DNA of 7,668 bases from JAWLCG01 sp041687295 (GCA_041687295.1 JAWLCG010000251.1:1-7668); one strand, 5' to 3'; positions 1 through 5,375 are shown, numbered from the stretch's first letter. The notes: generated by a model from the letters alone, not told the origin. Translations and numbers: made by a program.

Positions 1-32
1 CGTCGACGGCGGGCCGTGCCCGCCCTACAGAC
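1..32 (-). repeat. REP element family A, copy 1
   Basis: First copy of a 32-base exact direct repeat (second copy at 89-120). Read on the minus strand, it has a GTAG head at 28-25 followed by a 7-bp perfect stem (GGCGGGC / GCCCGCC, 8-24) with a 3-base loop. A GTAG tetranucleotide next to a palindrome is the known layout of REP elements. It starts at the window edge and may extend further left. Confidence 0.75.
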
Positions 33-88
33 TCCGGCGAGAACCCACGTGCCCTATCGGGCTCCACGGCACGCGGACCGTGGTCCGC

Positions 89-120
89 CGTCGACGGCGG
101 GCCGTGCCCGCCCTACAGAC
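89..120 (-). repeat. REP element family A, copy 2
   Basis: Exact 32-base duplicate of 1-32 in the same orientation, 88 bases away. The GTAG head is at 116-113 on the minus strand and the stem spans 96-112. It ends 3 bases before the Shine-Dalgarno of the following transporter gene, so the hairpin would lie in or just upstream of that leader. Confidence 0.75.
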
Positions 121-122
121 CC

Positions 123-127
123 AGGAG
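123..127 (+). promoter_or_regulatory. Shine-Dalgarno of the MFS gene
   Basis: AGGAG located 8 bases before the ATG at 136. It decides the start against the longer in-frame option at 16, which would translate through the family A repeat. Confidence 0.7.
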
Positions 128-135
128 TTACACGC

Positions 136-1341
136 ATGGCCCAGGAGTTGCAGAGTCTGCCCGACGCCCCGGCCCTGGAGACGCTGGAGATCGACCCCCA
201 GCGGCGGCGGCGGGGGCTGCGCGCCCTGGGTGTGGCCGTGGGGGCGATCGGCTTCTCGATGGCCCTGCAGATGGGCCTCAACGCCAACTTCCTGGCCAAT
301 GACGTGGGCATCTCGGGCTACCAGTTGGGCATGCTCGAGGCGATCCGCGAAAGCTGCGGGATCACGGCGTTTCTGCTGATCGGCCTGCTGGCGGGCCTGG
401 CCGAGCCGCTGCTGGGGGCGGCCATGCTGGTGCTGTTCGCCGCCGGCATCGGCGGGTACGCTTTCGTGCCGACCTACGGCTGGGTGATCCTGATGAGCCT
501 GGTCTGGAGCCAGGGCCTGCACGTGTGGATGCCGCTGCCCAACAGCATGGCCCTGGCCCTGGCCGAGCCGGGACGCACGGGCCATCGCCTGGGCCAGCTC
601 GGCTCGGCCGGGGCCCTGGGCTTCGGGTTGGGCCTGGGCACCGCCCTGGTGCTGACGCTGGCAGGCGTGCCGATTCGCCCCATGTACCTGCTGGCCGGCG
701 CCATGGCCCTGGTGGCGGCCGGGGCGTGCCTGATGATCCCCCGCAACATCCGCGCGCCGGGCGTTCGGCTGGCCTTTCGGCGGAAGTACGGCCTGTACTA
801 CCTGCTGTGCCTGCTGGAGGGCTGGCGCAAGCAGATCTTCGTGGCCTTCGCCGCCTACCTGCTGGTCCAGCAGTTCAACACGCCGCTGTGGGTGATCCTG
901 GGGTTGATGGCCCTGGTGCAGGGCATCGGCTTCGTGGCGGCGCCGCACGTGGGTCGGCTGATCGACCGCGTGGGCGAGCGCCCGGTGCTGGTGTTCTACT
1001 ACAGCTGCCTGACACTGTCCTTCATCGGCTACGCCCTGGTCCGCAACCCCTACATGCTCTACGGGCTGTTCGTCCTCGACAACGCCTTCTTCGTCTTCGC
1101 CCTGGCCCTGACGACCTACGTCAACCGCATCGCACCGCCCAACGAGCACACCGCCACGCTGAGCATGGGCGTGGCGATGAACCACGTGGCCGCTGTCACC
1201 ATGCCGCTGGTGGGCGGGCTGCTCTGGCTGCACATGGGCTACGCCTACACCTTCCTGATCGGGGCCGTCGCCGCGGGCCTGAGCGTGTTCATCACCGCCC
1301 TGCTGGTGCCGGGCCGGCGCGTCGGCTCCTCCATCGTCTAG
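136..1341 (+). CDS. MFS transporter, substrate unknown
   Basis: A 401-residue integral inner-membrane protein, the usual length for a 12-helix major facilitator. A short cytoplasmic N-terminus carries an RRRR cluster (residues 23-26). Strongly hydrophobic segments fill the rest, broken near the middle by a basic stretch after MIPRNIR, as expected for the loop between the two six-helix halves. GRLIDRVGER at residues 273-282 is a good match to MFS signature motif A, in the loop between helices 8 and 9. The equivalent loop in the first half lacks a clear motif A. The ATG at 136 is chosen because an AGGAG (123-127) sits 8 bases upstream. A start at 16 would make the protein begin inside the duplicated REP repeat. 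No neighbour suggests the substrate, and solute uptake or export cannot be told apart. The fold is well supported. Confidence 0.88.
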   Translation: MAQELQSLPDAPALETLEIDPQRRRRGLRALGVAVGAIGFSMALQMGLNANFLANDVGISGYQLGMLEAIRESCGITAFLLIGLLAGLAEPLLGAAMLVLFAAGIGGYAFVPTYGWVILMSLVWSQGLHVWMPLPNSMALALAEPGRTGHRLGQLGSAGALGFGLGLGTALVLTLAGVPIRPMYLLAGAMALVAAGACLMIPRNIRAPGVRLAFRRKYGLYYLLCLLEGWRKQIFVAFAAYLLVQQFNTPLWVILGLMALVQGIGFVAAPHVGRLIDRVGERPVLVFYYSCLTLSFIGYALVRNPYMLYGLFVLDNAFFVFALALTTYVNRIAPPNEHTATLSMGVAMNHVAAVTMPLVGGLLWLHMGYAYTFLIGAVAAGLSVFITALLVPGRRVGSSIV

Positions 1342-1387
1342 ACCGTCTTGCGATTGCGCCTGTGGTCCCAAAGCGCCTCCGGCCCAA

Positions 1388-1411
1388 GCCCACGGAATGC
1401 CTTCCGTGGGC
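1388..1411. terminator. Hairpin after the MFS gene, possible terminator
   Basis: A perfect 10-bp inverted repeat (GCCCACGGAA / TTCCGTGGGC) with a 4-base loop TGCC, 46 bases past the MFS stop. It has no T-tract, so intrinsic termination is uncertain. It could equally be a dispersed palindromic repeat, though it lacks the GTAG head of the other repeats here. Confidence 0.45.
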
Positions 1412-1484
1412 ATCGTGGCCGGGCCGTTGATCTCCAAGCCCAACGCACCCGCAGGTCCGGGCGAAAGACGCCCTGGCCTGTGCC

Positions 1485-1579
1485 CCGTAGGCTCTCTTCG
1501 AGCGGAGCGAGGCCCGGCATCCCCTGGCGCCTGCCGCCCTGACCTGCCGGGCCTCGCTGGCGCTCGACCCGGCCTACGG
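1485..1579. repeat. Inverted REP pair, family B
   Basis: Two 35-base arms (1485-1519 and 1545-1579) are inverted copies of each other, separated by 25 bases. They share CCGTAGG, TCGAGCG and AGCGAGGCCCGGCA. The right unit, read on the minus strand, has GTAG at 1577-1574 followed by GCCGGG and CCCGGC able to pair. In the left unit the first stem arm has decayed (CTCTCT replaces CCGGG). Two inverted REPs are the arrangement called a BIME or REPIN. Confidence 0.7.
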
Positions 1580-1605
1580 ACGCGCCGTCCCTGAGCGCTT
1601 CTTCC

Positions 1606-1633
1606 TTGCCTCGCCGGTCCCAGGCCCGACAAT
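1606..1633 (+). promoter_or_regulatory. Possible sigma-70-like promoter for the UPF0316 gene
   Basis: TTGCCT (1606-1611), a 16-base spacer and GACAAT (1628-1633) would start transcription near 1640 and give a leader of about 24 bases carrying the Shine-Dalgarno. It was found by eye in a GC-rich spacer, so a chance match is possible. Confidence 0.35.
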
Positions 1634-1663
1634 AGGGGGTGGACCTGACGTGGAAGGAGAGGC

Positions 1664-2260
1664 ATGGACTGGATTGTCGCGGAGGCGTCGCGGTTGCTGG
1701 GGGGCTGGGCGAGCATTGTGCTGGGGGCGCTACTGATTTTCGGCCTGCGCGTGCTGGACGTGTCGATCGACAGCCTGCGGATCATCACGATGGTCAAGGG
1801 CCATCGCGTTGTGGCCGGTGTGCTGGGCGTGGTCGAGGCGGGCATCTTCATCTACGCCATCAGCCAGGTGCTCCAGCCGCCGGTGCACTGGCTGGCGATG
1901 GTGGGCTACGCGTGCGGCTTCGGGGTGGGCACGTTCACGGGCACAGCCATCGCCGAGCGGTTCGTCTCGCACTACGTCATGGTGCGGATCCTCAGCCGGG
2001 GCTACTCCGAGCAGATCGCCCAGGGGCTGCGCGAGCGGAAGTACCGCGTCACCGTCGTCGAGGGCGAGGGCATGATGGGGCGCGTGCTGATCCTGTTCAC
2101 CGTGATGGAGCGCAAGGTCGCCAAACAGGCCATCGCCCTGATCCGCCAGGCCGACCCGGACGCCTTCGTCACCTTCGAGCCCGTCGAGCGGGCCGTCGGC
2201 GGCTTCGTGCCGCACATCCCCCGGACCCCCGCCTGGTGGCGACCGGCGGTGCGGCACTAG
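1664..2260 (+). CDS. UPF0316-type membrane protein (DUF5698 + DUF2179)
   Basis: A 198-residue protein with three predicted membrane helices at about residues 17-36, 48-70 and 76-97, followed by a soluble C-terminal domain at about 110-175. The layout and the sequence style (RVLDVSIDSLR at 29-39, a membrane-embedded E58, and GFGVGTFTGTAIAE at 85-98) match the UPF0316/YebE family: an N-terminal DUF5698 membrane part and a C-terminal DUF2179 domain. The family function is unknown, and I assign none. The soluble domain carries a VEGEGMMGRV segment followed by alternating hydrophobic strands, as expected for DUF2179. The ATG at 1664 is preceded by a strong GGAAGGAG (1652-1659), spaced rather closely at 4 bases. 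The gene appears to stand alone: 322 bases separate it from the MFS gene, and purM has its own promoter candidate. Confidence 0.85.
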   Translation: MDWIVAEASRLLGGWASIVLGALLIFGLRVLDVSIDSLRIITMVKGHRVVAGVLGVVEAGIFIYAISQVLQPPVHWLAMVGYACGFGVGTFTGTAIAERFVSHYVMVRILSRGYSEQIAQGLRERKYRVTVVEGEGMMGRVLILFTVMERKVAKQAIALIRQADPDAFVTFEPVERAVGGFVPHIPRTPAWWRPAVRH

Positions 2261-2306
2261 GGGCGGCGTGGATTCGGGCAAGCCATTCCGGTAGGTCGGG
2301 CCCATC

Positions 2307-2334
2307 TTGCAGCCGGGCGGGCGGTTGGTAGAAT
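2307..2334 (+). promoter_or_regulatory. Candidate purM promoter giving a leaderless mRNA
   Basis: TTGCAG (2307-2312), a 16-base spacer and TAGAAT (2329-2334). The -10 hexamer overlaps the first possible ATG (2333). Transcription would be expected 6-8 bases after it, at about 2341-2342, exactly at the second in-frame ATG. No Shine-Dalgarno is visible before either ATG, which fits leaderless initiation. Inferred by eye. Confidence 0.5.
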
Positions 2335-2341
2335 GTCGGCC

Positions 2342-3439
2342 ATGGCGAAGAAAGCAAAACCCCCGGCCGGCCTGCGCCAGCCGATGACGTACAAGGACTC
2401 CGGCGTCGACATCGAGGCCGGCGACGAGATGGTCGAGCGGATCAAGGGCCTGGCCCAGCGGACCTATGGCCCGCGGGTGATGGGGGGGCTGGGCGGCTTC
2501 GCCGGGCTCTTCCGCCTGGACTACAACGAGAAGCTCTTCCAGCGCAACTACAGCGACCCGGTGCTAGTCGCCTGCACCGACGGCGTGGGCACCAAGCTCA
2601 AGGTCGCCTTCCTGTGCGACAAGGTCGACACGGTCGGCATCGACCTGGTGGCGATGAGCGTCAACGACCTGGTCTGCTGCGGGGCTGAGCCGCTGCTGTT
2701 CCTGGACTACCTGGGCGTGGGCAAGCTCGACCCCGGGCGGATGGCGGAGATCGTCCGCGGCATCAGCGAGGGCTGCATGCAGAGCGGGGCGGCCCTGCTG
2801 GGCGGCGAGACGGCCGAGATGCCCGACTTCTACAGCCCCAACGAGTTCGACATGGCCGGCTTCGCCGTCGGCGTGGTCGAGAGGCCCCGCCTCATCGACG
2901 GCTCGACCGTCGAGGCCGGCGACGTCGTGATCGCCCTGGCCAGCGACGGGCTGCACTCCAACGGCTACGGCTTGGCACGGCGGGTGCTGCTGGAGCGGGC
3001 GGGCTACGCCATCGACGACGCCCCGGCGGAGCTGGGCGGCATGAGCGTCGGCCAGGCCATGCTCGTGCCCACCCGCATCTACGTCAAGCCGGTGCTCAAC
3101 GTCCTGGGCACCTACCGCGTCAAGCGGGTGGTCAAGGCGATGGCCCACATCACCGGCGGGGGCCTGCCGGGCAACCTGCCCCGCGTCCTGCCCGAGGGCC
3201 TCACCGCCACCATCAAACGCAACAGCTGGCAGGTGCCGCCCATCTTCCGCCTCATCCAGGAGAAGGGCCCCGTCGACGAGACCGAGATGTACCGCGTGTT
3301 CAACATGGGCGTCGGCTTCGTCATGGTGGTGGCCGCCAGCTTCGCCAAGAGCGTGATGGCCCAGCTCCGCCGCGACGGCGAACGCTGCTGGGAGCTCGGC
3401 AAGGTCAAGAAGGGCGGACCGGAGATCGAGTGGGCCTGA
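2342..3439 (+). CDS. purM: Phosphoribosylformylglycinamidine cyclo-ligase (AIR synthetase)
   Basis: Cytoplasmic enzyme of de novo purine synthesis. It closes the imidazole ring, converting FGAM and ATP to AIR, ADP and phosphate. It is 365 residues from the ATG at 2342, close to the family norm of about 345, with a slightly long N-terminus. Signature segments appear in order: YKDSGVDIEAGDEMV (17-31), GGFAGLF (51-57), the substrate-loop DGVGTKLK (80-87), GIDLVAMSVNDLVCCGAEP (99-117), GGETAEMP (154-161), SDGLHSNGYG (201-210) and HITGGGLPGN (269-278), followed by MYRVFNMGVGFV. All are intact. An ATG at 2333 is also in frame, but it overlaps a TAGAAT -10 hexamer and neither ATG has a ribosome binding site. 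I therefore prefer 2342 with a leaderless transcript. No other pur gene is next to it. The function is near certain and the start is moderately certain. Confidence 0.96.
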   Translation: MAKKAKPPAGLRQPMTYKDSGVDIEAGDEMVERIKGLAQRTYGPRVMGGLGGFAGLFRLDYNEKLFQRNYSDPVLVACTDGVGTKLKVAFLCDKVDTVGIDLVAMSVNDLVCCGAEPLLFLDYLGVGKLDPGRMAEIVRGISEGCMQSGAALLGGETAEMPDFYSPNEFDMAGFAVGVVERPRLIDGSTVEAGDVVIALASDGLHSNGYGLARRVLLERAGYAIDDAPAELGGMSVGQAMLVPTRIYVKPVLNVLGTYRVKRVVKAMAHITGGGLPGNLPRVLPEGLTATIKRNSWQVPPIFRLIQEKGPVDETEMYRVFNMGVGFVMVVAASFAKSVMAQLRRDGERCWELGKVKKGGPEIEWA

Positions 3440-3441
3440 GG

Positions 3442-3469
3442 GATTTTTGATTGCAGATTTTCGATTGGC
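3442..3469 (+). repeat. GATTNNN heptamer array (4 units)
   Basis: GATT recurs at 3442, 3449, 3456 and 3463, exactly every 7 bases, with variable TTT, GCA, TTC and GGC between. The block is AT-rich in a very GC-rich setting and begins 2 bases after the purM stop. It resembles dispersed short-tandem heptamers. It could also act as a T-rich end to the purM transcript, but no hairpin precedes it. Confidence 0.55.
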
Positions 3470-3505
3470 GGAGGCCGGCGCCCGGCCGTGCGCTCCCCCA
3501 CATAT

Positions 3506-3523
3506 CCCCGGGCATGCCCGGGG
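3506..3523. repeat. 18-base perfect palindrome
   Basis: CCCCGGGCATGCCCGGGG reads the same on both strands, with no spacer. Its role is unknown. It could be a protein-binding site or part of a dispersed repeat. It lies 4 bases before the GTAG head of the next REP. Confidence 0.55.
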
Positions 3524-3527
3524 GCCC

Positions 3528-3557
3528 GTAGGGCGGGCCCTGGCCCGCCGTCGATGG
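3528..3557 (+). repeat. REP element family A, copy 3
   Basis: GTAG (3528-3531) followed by a perfect 8-bp stem GGCGGGCC / GGCCCGCC (3532-3549) with a 2-base loop, then GTCGATGG. This is the reverse-orientation relative of the copies at 1-32 and 89-120. The stem and the trailing GTCGA are kept, while the loop differs (CT here, ACG there on the same strand). Confidence 0.7.
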
Positions 3558-3586
3558 CGCCAGGCGCCGCCCCGAGTGGGCCTTCT

Positions 3587-3614
3587 CCTCTCTCCTCTCT
3601 ACTCTCTCCTCTCT
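3587..3614 (+). repeat. CCTCTCT heptamer tandem array (4 units)
   Basis: Four adjacent 7-base units, CCTCTCT at 3587, 3594 and 3608 with one ACTCTCT at 3601. They form a polypyrimidine run on the plus strand that extends left to 3581. Such tracts often vary in copy number by slippage. Confidence 0.65.
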
Positions 3615-3618
3615 GTGC

Positions 3619-3658
3619 CCCCGGGGACGGGCAAGAAAACTCTTGCCCGTCCCCGGGG
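3619..3658. terminator. 18-bp perfect hairpin, AAAC loop
   Basis: The left arm 3619-3636 and right arm 3641-3658 are exact reverse complements around a 4-base loop. It begins with CCCCGGGGACGG and ends with CCGTCCCCGGGG. The stem is long enough to terminate transcription from purM, but no T-tract follows on either strand, so it may be a dispersed hairpin repeat. It lacks a GTAG head. Confidence 0.5.
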
Positions 3659-3779
3659 CCACGGGTGTAGGGGGTGTTGGCCTTGCGGAATGCACGGCCT
3701 CAGGTCTTGGGTTCTTTTTCGCGGCGCCCGCTGACGACTTCCTGGGGTTCGTGCCGGCCAACACGTGTGGCGGGTCGCC

Positions 3780-3784
3780 AGGAG
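3780..3784 (+). promoter_or_regulatory. Shine-Dalgarno of the RRM gene
   Basis: AGGAG with 9 bases to the ATG at 3794. It favours this short start over longer in-frame extensions to the left, which have no RNA-binding domain and read through non-coding spacer. Confidence 0.7.
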
Positions 3785-3793
3785 TTTGTCAGG

Positions 3794-4039
3794 ATGATCA
3801 ACATCTACGTCGGGAATCTACCGTTCAGCACCACCGAAGAGGAACTCGAGCAGATCTTTGGCGAGTATGGCCAGGTGCTTCGCACCAAGGTCATCACCGA
3901 TCGCGACACGGGCCGGTCGCGCGGTTTCGGCTTCGTCGAGATGGACGACGAGGCCGCCGGCAACCAGGCCATCGAGGCCCTCAACGGCAAGGAGATGGAC
4001 GGCCGGCCCCTCACCGTCAACGTCGCCCGGGCGCGGTAG
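3794..4039 (+). CDS. Single-RRM RNA-binding protein
   Basis: An 81-residue protein that is essentially one RNA recognition motif. RNP2 is IYVGNL (residues 4-9) and RNP1 is RGFGFVEM (43-50). The aromatic RNA-stacking residues Y5, F45 and F47 are all present. Between them lie the first helix (TEEELEQIFGEYG) and the strand carrying TKVITDRDTGRSR, and the second helix follows (NQAIEALNGKEMDGRPL). It ends directly after the last strand (TVNVARAR) with no glycine-rich tail, unlike many cyanobacterial Rbp proteins. Members of this family bind single-stranded RNA in the cytoplasm, and several are induced by cold. Its target here is unknown. It is flanked on both sides by repeat-rich spacers with no partner gene. 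It has a good ribosome binding site but no promoter I can name. Confidence 0.93.
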   Translation: MINIYVGNLPFSTTEEELEQIFGEYGQVLRTKVITDRDTGRSRGFGFVEMDDEAAGNQAIEALNGKEMDGRPLTVNVARAR

Positions 4040-4051
4040 GGCCTCCGGGCA

Positions 4052-4096
4052 GTAGGGCACGTAGGTTCGCGAGCGCCGCGAGCGGTTCTGCGTGCC
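4052..4096 (+). repeat. REP element family D, copy 1
   Basis: GTAG (4052-4055), then a 9-bp stem GGCACGTAG (4056-4064) / CTGCGTGCC (4088-4096) with one T-G wobble, around a 23-base loop that contains CGCGAGCG twice. It lies 12 bases after the RRM stop and could also stabilise or end that transcript. Confidence 0.7.
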
Positions 4097-4123
4097 GCGG
4101 TGGCGCCAAGCCGCCCCTTGGCC

Positions 4124-4158
4124 GTATGGAGTGCGGCGGCATCGACGCCGCTTTGGCT
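4124..4158 (+). repeat. REP element family C, copy 1
   Basis: GTATGGAG head (GGAG at 4128-4131), then GCGGCG (4133-4138) and CGCCGC (4146-4151) able to pair, then TTTGGCT. It is 33 of 35 bases identical to the copy at 5296-5330. The N gap begins 4 bases after it. Confidence 0.7.
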
Positions 4159-4162
4159 CGAG

Positions 4163-4172
4163 NNNNNNNNNN
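4163..4172. other. Assembly gap (10 N)
   Basis: The round length suggests a placeholder, so the true length is unknown. It sits between a family C REP and the right arm of a family E inverted repeat. Confidence 0.9.
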
Positions 4173-4198
4173 TGCAGACGGCGCAGCCACGGCACCCG
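4173..4198 (+). repeat. Family E inverted repeat, right arm only
   Basis: This stretch matches 5632-5657 at 22 of 26 bases without gaps, and the last 14 (AGCCACGGCACCCG) are identical. At 5624-5652 the same sequence is the right half of an 11-bp hairpin. Here the left half would fall in the N gap. Confidence 0.55.
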
Positions 4199-4206
4199 TG
4201 CAGCCG

Positions 4207-4230
4207 GTAGGGTGTGCAGGTTCTGCACAC
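4207..4230 (+). repeat. REP element family D, copy 2 (short loop)
   Basis: GTAG (4207-4210), then a stem GTGTGCAG (4212-4219) / CTGCACAC (4223-4230) that is perfect over 8 bp, with a loop of only GTT. It has the same stem as the copy at 4271-4307, but most of the loop is missing. Confidence 0.7.
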
Positions 4231-4270
4231 GGAACGACGGCGGCCCAGGCAGCACCTCTCGCTGGGGGCC

Positions 4271-4307
4271 GGTGTGCAGAACCGCTTCGCGAACCTGCAC
4301 ACCCTAC
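4271..4307 (-). repeat. REP element family D, copy 3
   Basis: On the minus strand: GTAG (4307-4304), then a perfect 9-bp stem (4295-4303 with 4271-4279) around a 15-base loop holding TTCGCGAAGCGG. It is inverted relative to the copy at 4207, so the two together form a REPIN-like pair upstream of the methyltransferase gene. Confidence 0.75.
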
Positions 4308-4356
4308 AGGGCTGCGGCGGGCCGCGTTTGAGGGGCCGGCGTGACAGGGGGGGCGT

Positions 4357-5190
4357 ATGGTTCACAATCCGTGGCAGGACTGGTCCGCCGAGCAGGGCCG
4401 GGCGATGGACGAGCCGCAGGGGGCTGAGGCCTTTCGCCTGGCGGTGAAGCGGGCGGCCCTGTGGGACCTGATCGACGCCCACCGCCCTGACCCCGCCGAC
4501 GGGCCGGTGCTCGACCTCGGCGGCGGCACGGGCCTTTGGGCGCTGGACCTGGCCCGGCGAGGCCATCGCGTCGTCCTGGTCGACATCGCCCCGGGCCTGC
4601 TGGAGCGGGCCCGCGTCAAGGCCAGTCAGCAGGGCCTGCTGGATCGCGTCGAGCTGCAGTGCCACCCCCTCGGCGACCTGTCGAACCTGCCGGCGGGGGC
4701 CTTTCCGCTGGTGCTGGCGGTGGGGGCGCCGCTGAGCTACTCCGACGACCCCTCGGCCGCCCTGGCCGGCATTCGCCGCGTGACGGCCCCCGGGGGCGTG
4801 CTGGTCGGCGATGGGGAGAACCGCTGGCGGGCGGCCACGTTCCTCCGCCGGGCCGCCGATTGGCCGGGGGCCCGCGAGCTGCTGCTCACCGGCCAGGCCC
4901 GCTGGCCCGATCCGGACAACCCCGCCCCGATCCACCTGTTCACCCCGCCGGACCTGCGCCACCGCCTGGCCGAGGCCGGCTGGCACGTGCTGCGGATGAC
5001 GCCCTCCGACGTCGTCGCCAGCTGCCTGCACCCGGACACCTTCGCCGCCCTGGCCACCCGCCCCGACGGCCTGGCCGAGGCCCTCGAGCTCGAGCGCCGC
5101 CTCCGCGACGAGCCCGCCCTGCTCTCGGCGGGCCGCGACGTGCAGTTCGTCGCCCGTCGGCAGGACGTCGACACGCCGGGGGCACCCTAG
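4357..5190 (+). CDS. Class I SAM-dependent methyltransferase
   Basis: A 277-residue soluble protein with a Rossmann-type methyltransferase fold. Motif I, VLDLGGGTG (residues 51-59), binds S-adenosylmethionine. The acidic end of the second strand is D76 in VVLVDIA, expected to hold the ribose hydroxyls. GDLSNLP (106-112) fits motif III, FPLVLAVGAPLSY (116-128) the fourth strand, and RVTAPGGVLVG (about 141-151) the segment that precedes strand five in this fold. The C-terminal half carries HLFTPPDLRHRLAEAGW, the usual late helix and strand of UbiE/SmtA-like enzymes acting on small molecules. The substrate cannot be told from the sequence. The ATG at 4357 follows a G-rich AGGGGGGG (4346-4353) with short spacing. 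The stop codon lies inside a 27-base repeat whose inverted copy is at 5730-5756. It converges on the histidine kinase gene. Confidence 0.88.
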   Translation: MVHNPWQDWSAEQGRAMDEPQGAEAFRLAVKRAALWDLIDAHRPDPADGPVLDLGGGTGLWALDLARRGHRVVLVDIAPGLLERARVKASQQGLLDRVELQCHPLGDLSNLPAGAFPLVLAVGAPLSYSDDPSAALAGIRRVTAPGGVLVGDGENRWRAATFLRRAADWPGARELLLTGQARWPDPDNPAPIHLFTPPDLRHRLAEAGWHVLRMTPSDVVASCLHPDTFAALATRPDGLAEALELERRLRDEPALLSAGRDVQFVARRQDVDTPGAP

Positions 5191-5212
5191 TAGACCGGCC
5201 AACCAGGAATGT
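5186..5212 (+). repeat. Left copy of a long-range inverted repeat
   Basis: CCTAGTAGACCGGCCA followed by ACCAGGAATGT. It is 22 of 27 bases identical to the reverse complement of 5730-5756. It overlaps the last codon and stop codon of the methyltransferase gene. Confidence 0.5.
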
Positions 5213-5228
5213 TGAGTTACGGTCTTCT

Positions 5229-5246
5229 GTAGCCCCGTCAGGGGCG
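5229..5246 (+). repeat. Small GTAG-headed hairpin
   Basis: GTAG at 5229-5232 leads into a 5-bp stem GCCCC (5232-5236) / GGGGC (5241-5245) with loop GTCA. It has the same head-plus-palindrome design as the other REPs but a distinct sequence. With a 39-base distance from the methyltransferase stop it might also slow or end transcription. Confidence 0.5.
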
Positions 5247-5295
5247 TCTGATCGTCAGTCGTACCAGCCAATGGACGGCCCAGGGTGCGAGCGCC

Positions 5296-5375
5296 GTATG
5301 GAGTGCGGCGGCCTTGACGCCGCTTTGGCTGGCTCGGTCGGTTGCGATCCAAAGCGGCGTCAAGCCGCCGCACTC
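5296..5375. repeat. Inverted REP pair, family C (copies 2 and 3)
   Basis: Copy 2 (5296-5330, plus) has GGAG at 5300-5303 and a GCGGCG / CGCCGC stem (5305-5310, 5318-5323). Copy 3 (5349-5375, minus) is the inverted copy with one base fewer in its loop. Its GGAG head is cut by the N gap, leaving only GAG. The two units can fold on each other over about 27 bp with a 20-base loop, a BIME/REPIN arrangement. Confidence 0.75.

Larger units (their letters stand above)
1342..1663. other. 322-base intergenic spacer
   Basis: No credible gene. It holds a hairpin shortly after the MFS stop (1388-1411), an inverted pair of family B repeats (1485-1579), and a possible promoter plus Shine-Dalgarno for the next gene. 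Short open frames here overlap the repeats and have no homology I recognise. Confidence 0.7.
3440..3793. other. 354-base repeat-rich spacer between purM and the RRM gene
   Basis: No gene is supported. In order it contains a GATTNNN heptamer array, an 18-base perfect palindrome, one family A REP, a CCTCTCT heptamer array, and an 18-bp hairpin with a 4-base loop. About 130 bases of unstructured leader follow, in which I see no convincing promoter. A Shine-Dalgarno lies at the end. Confidence 0.7.
4040..4356. other. 317-base REP island with assembly gap
   Basis: No gene is supported. It contains family D REPs at 4052, 4207 and 4271, a family C REP at 4124, part of a family E inverted repeat at 4173-4198, and 10 N at 4163-4172. 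The ribosome binding site of the methyltransferase gene (a G-run at 4346-4353) ends it. Nearly the whole spacer can be assigned to repeats. Confidence 0.7.

Noticed and set aside
60..87. Small overlapping inverted repeats (CCACGG/CCGTGG, CGGACC/GGTCCG) before the MFS gene
   Set aside because: Six-base stems are common by chance in DNA this GC-rich, and they match none of the repeat families here.
16..135. Longer N-terminus for the MFS protein starting at 16
   Set aside because: The extra 40 residues would be encoded largely by the duplicated REP repeat and have no ribosome binding site. The ATG at 136 has a good one.
25..1851. 608-codon open frame on the minus strand across the MFS gene and the next spacer
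   Set aside because: It is antisense to a clear membrane protein, runs through repeats, and is rich in Q, G, R, A and P as expected from mirrored GC-rich codons. No domain is recognisable.
1639..2331. 230-codon plus-strand frame overlapping the UPF0316 gene
   Set aside because: It is an out-of-frame shadow with R/G/A-rich composition and no domain, while the other frame gives a recognisable family.
3442..4307. Possible CRISPR array from the cluster of repeats
   Set aside because: The repeats are of different families, mixed orientation and irregular spacing, with no constant repeat-spacer unit and no cas genes.
3643..4344. 233-codon plus-strand frame over the RRM gene and the REP island
   Set aside because: It is out of frame with the RRM, includes the N gap, and its later part is repeat sequence.
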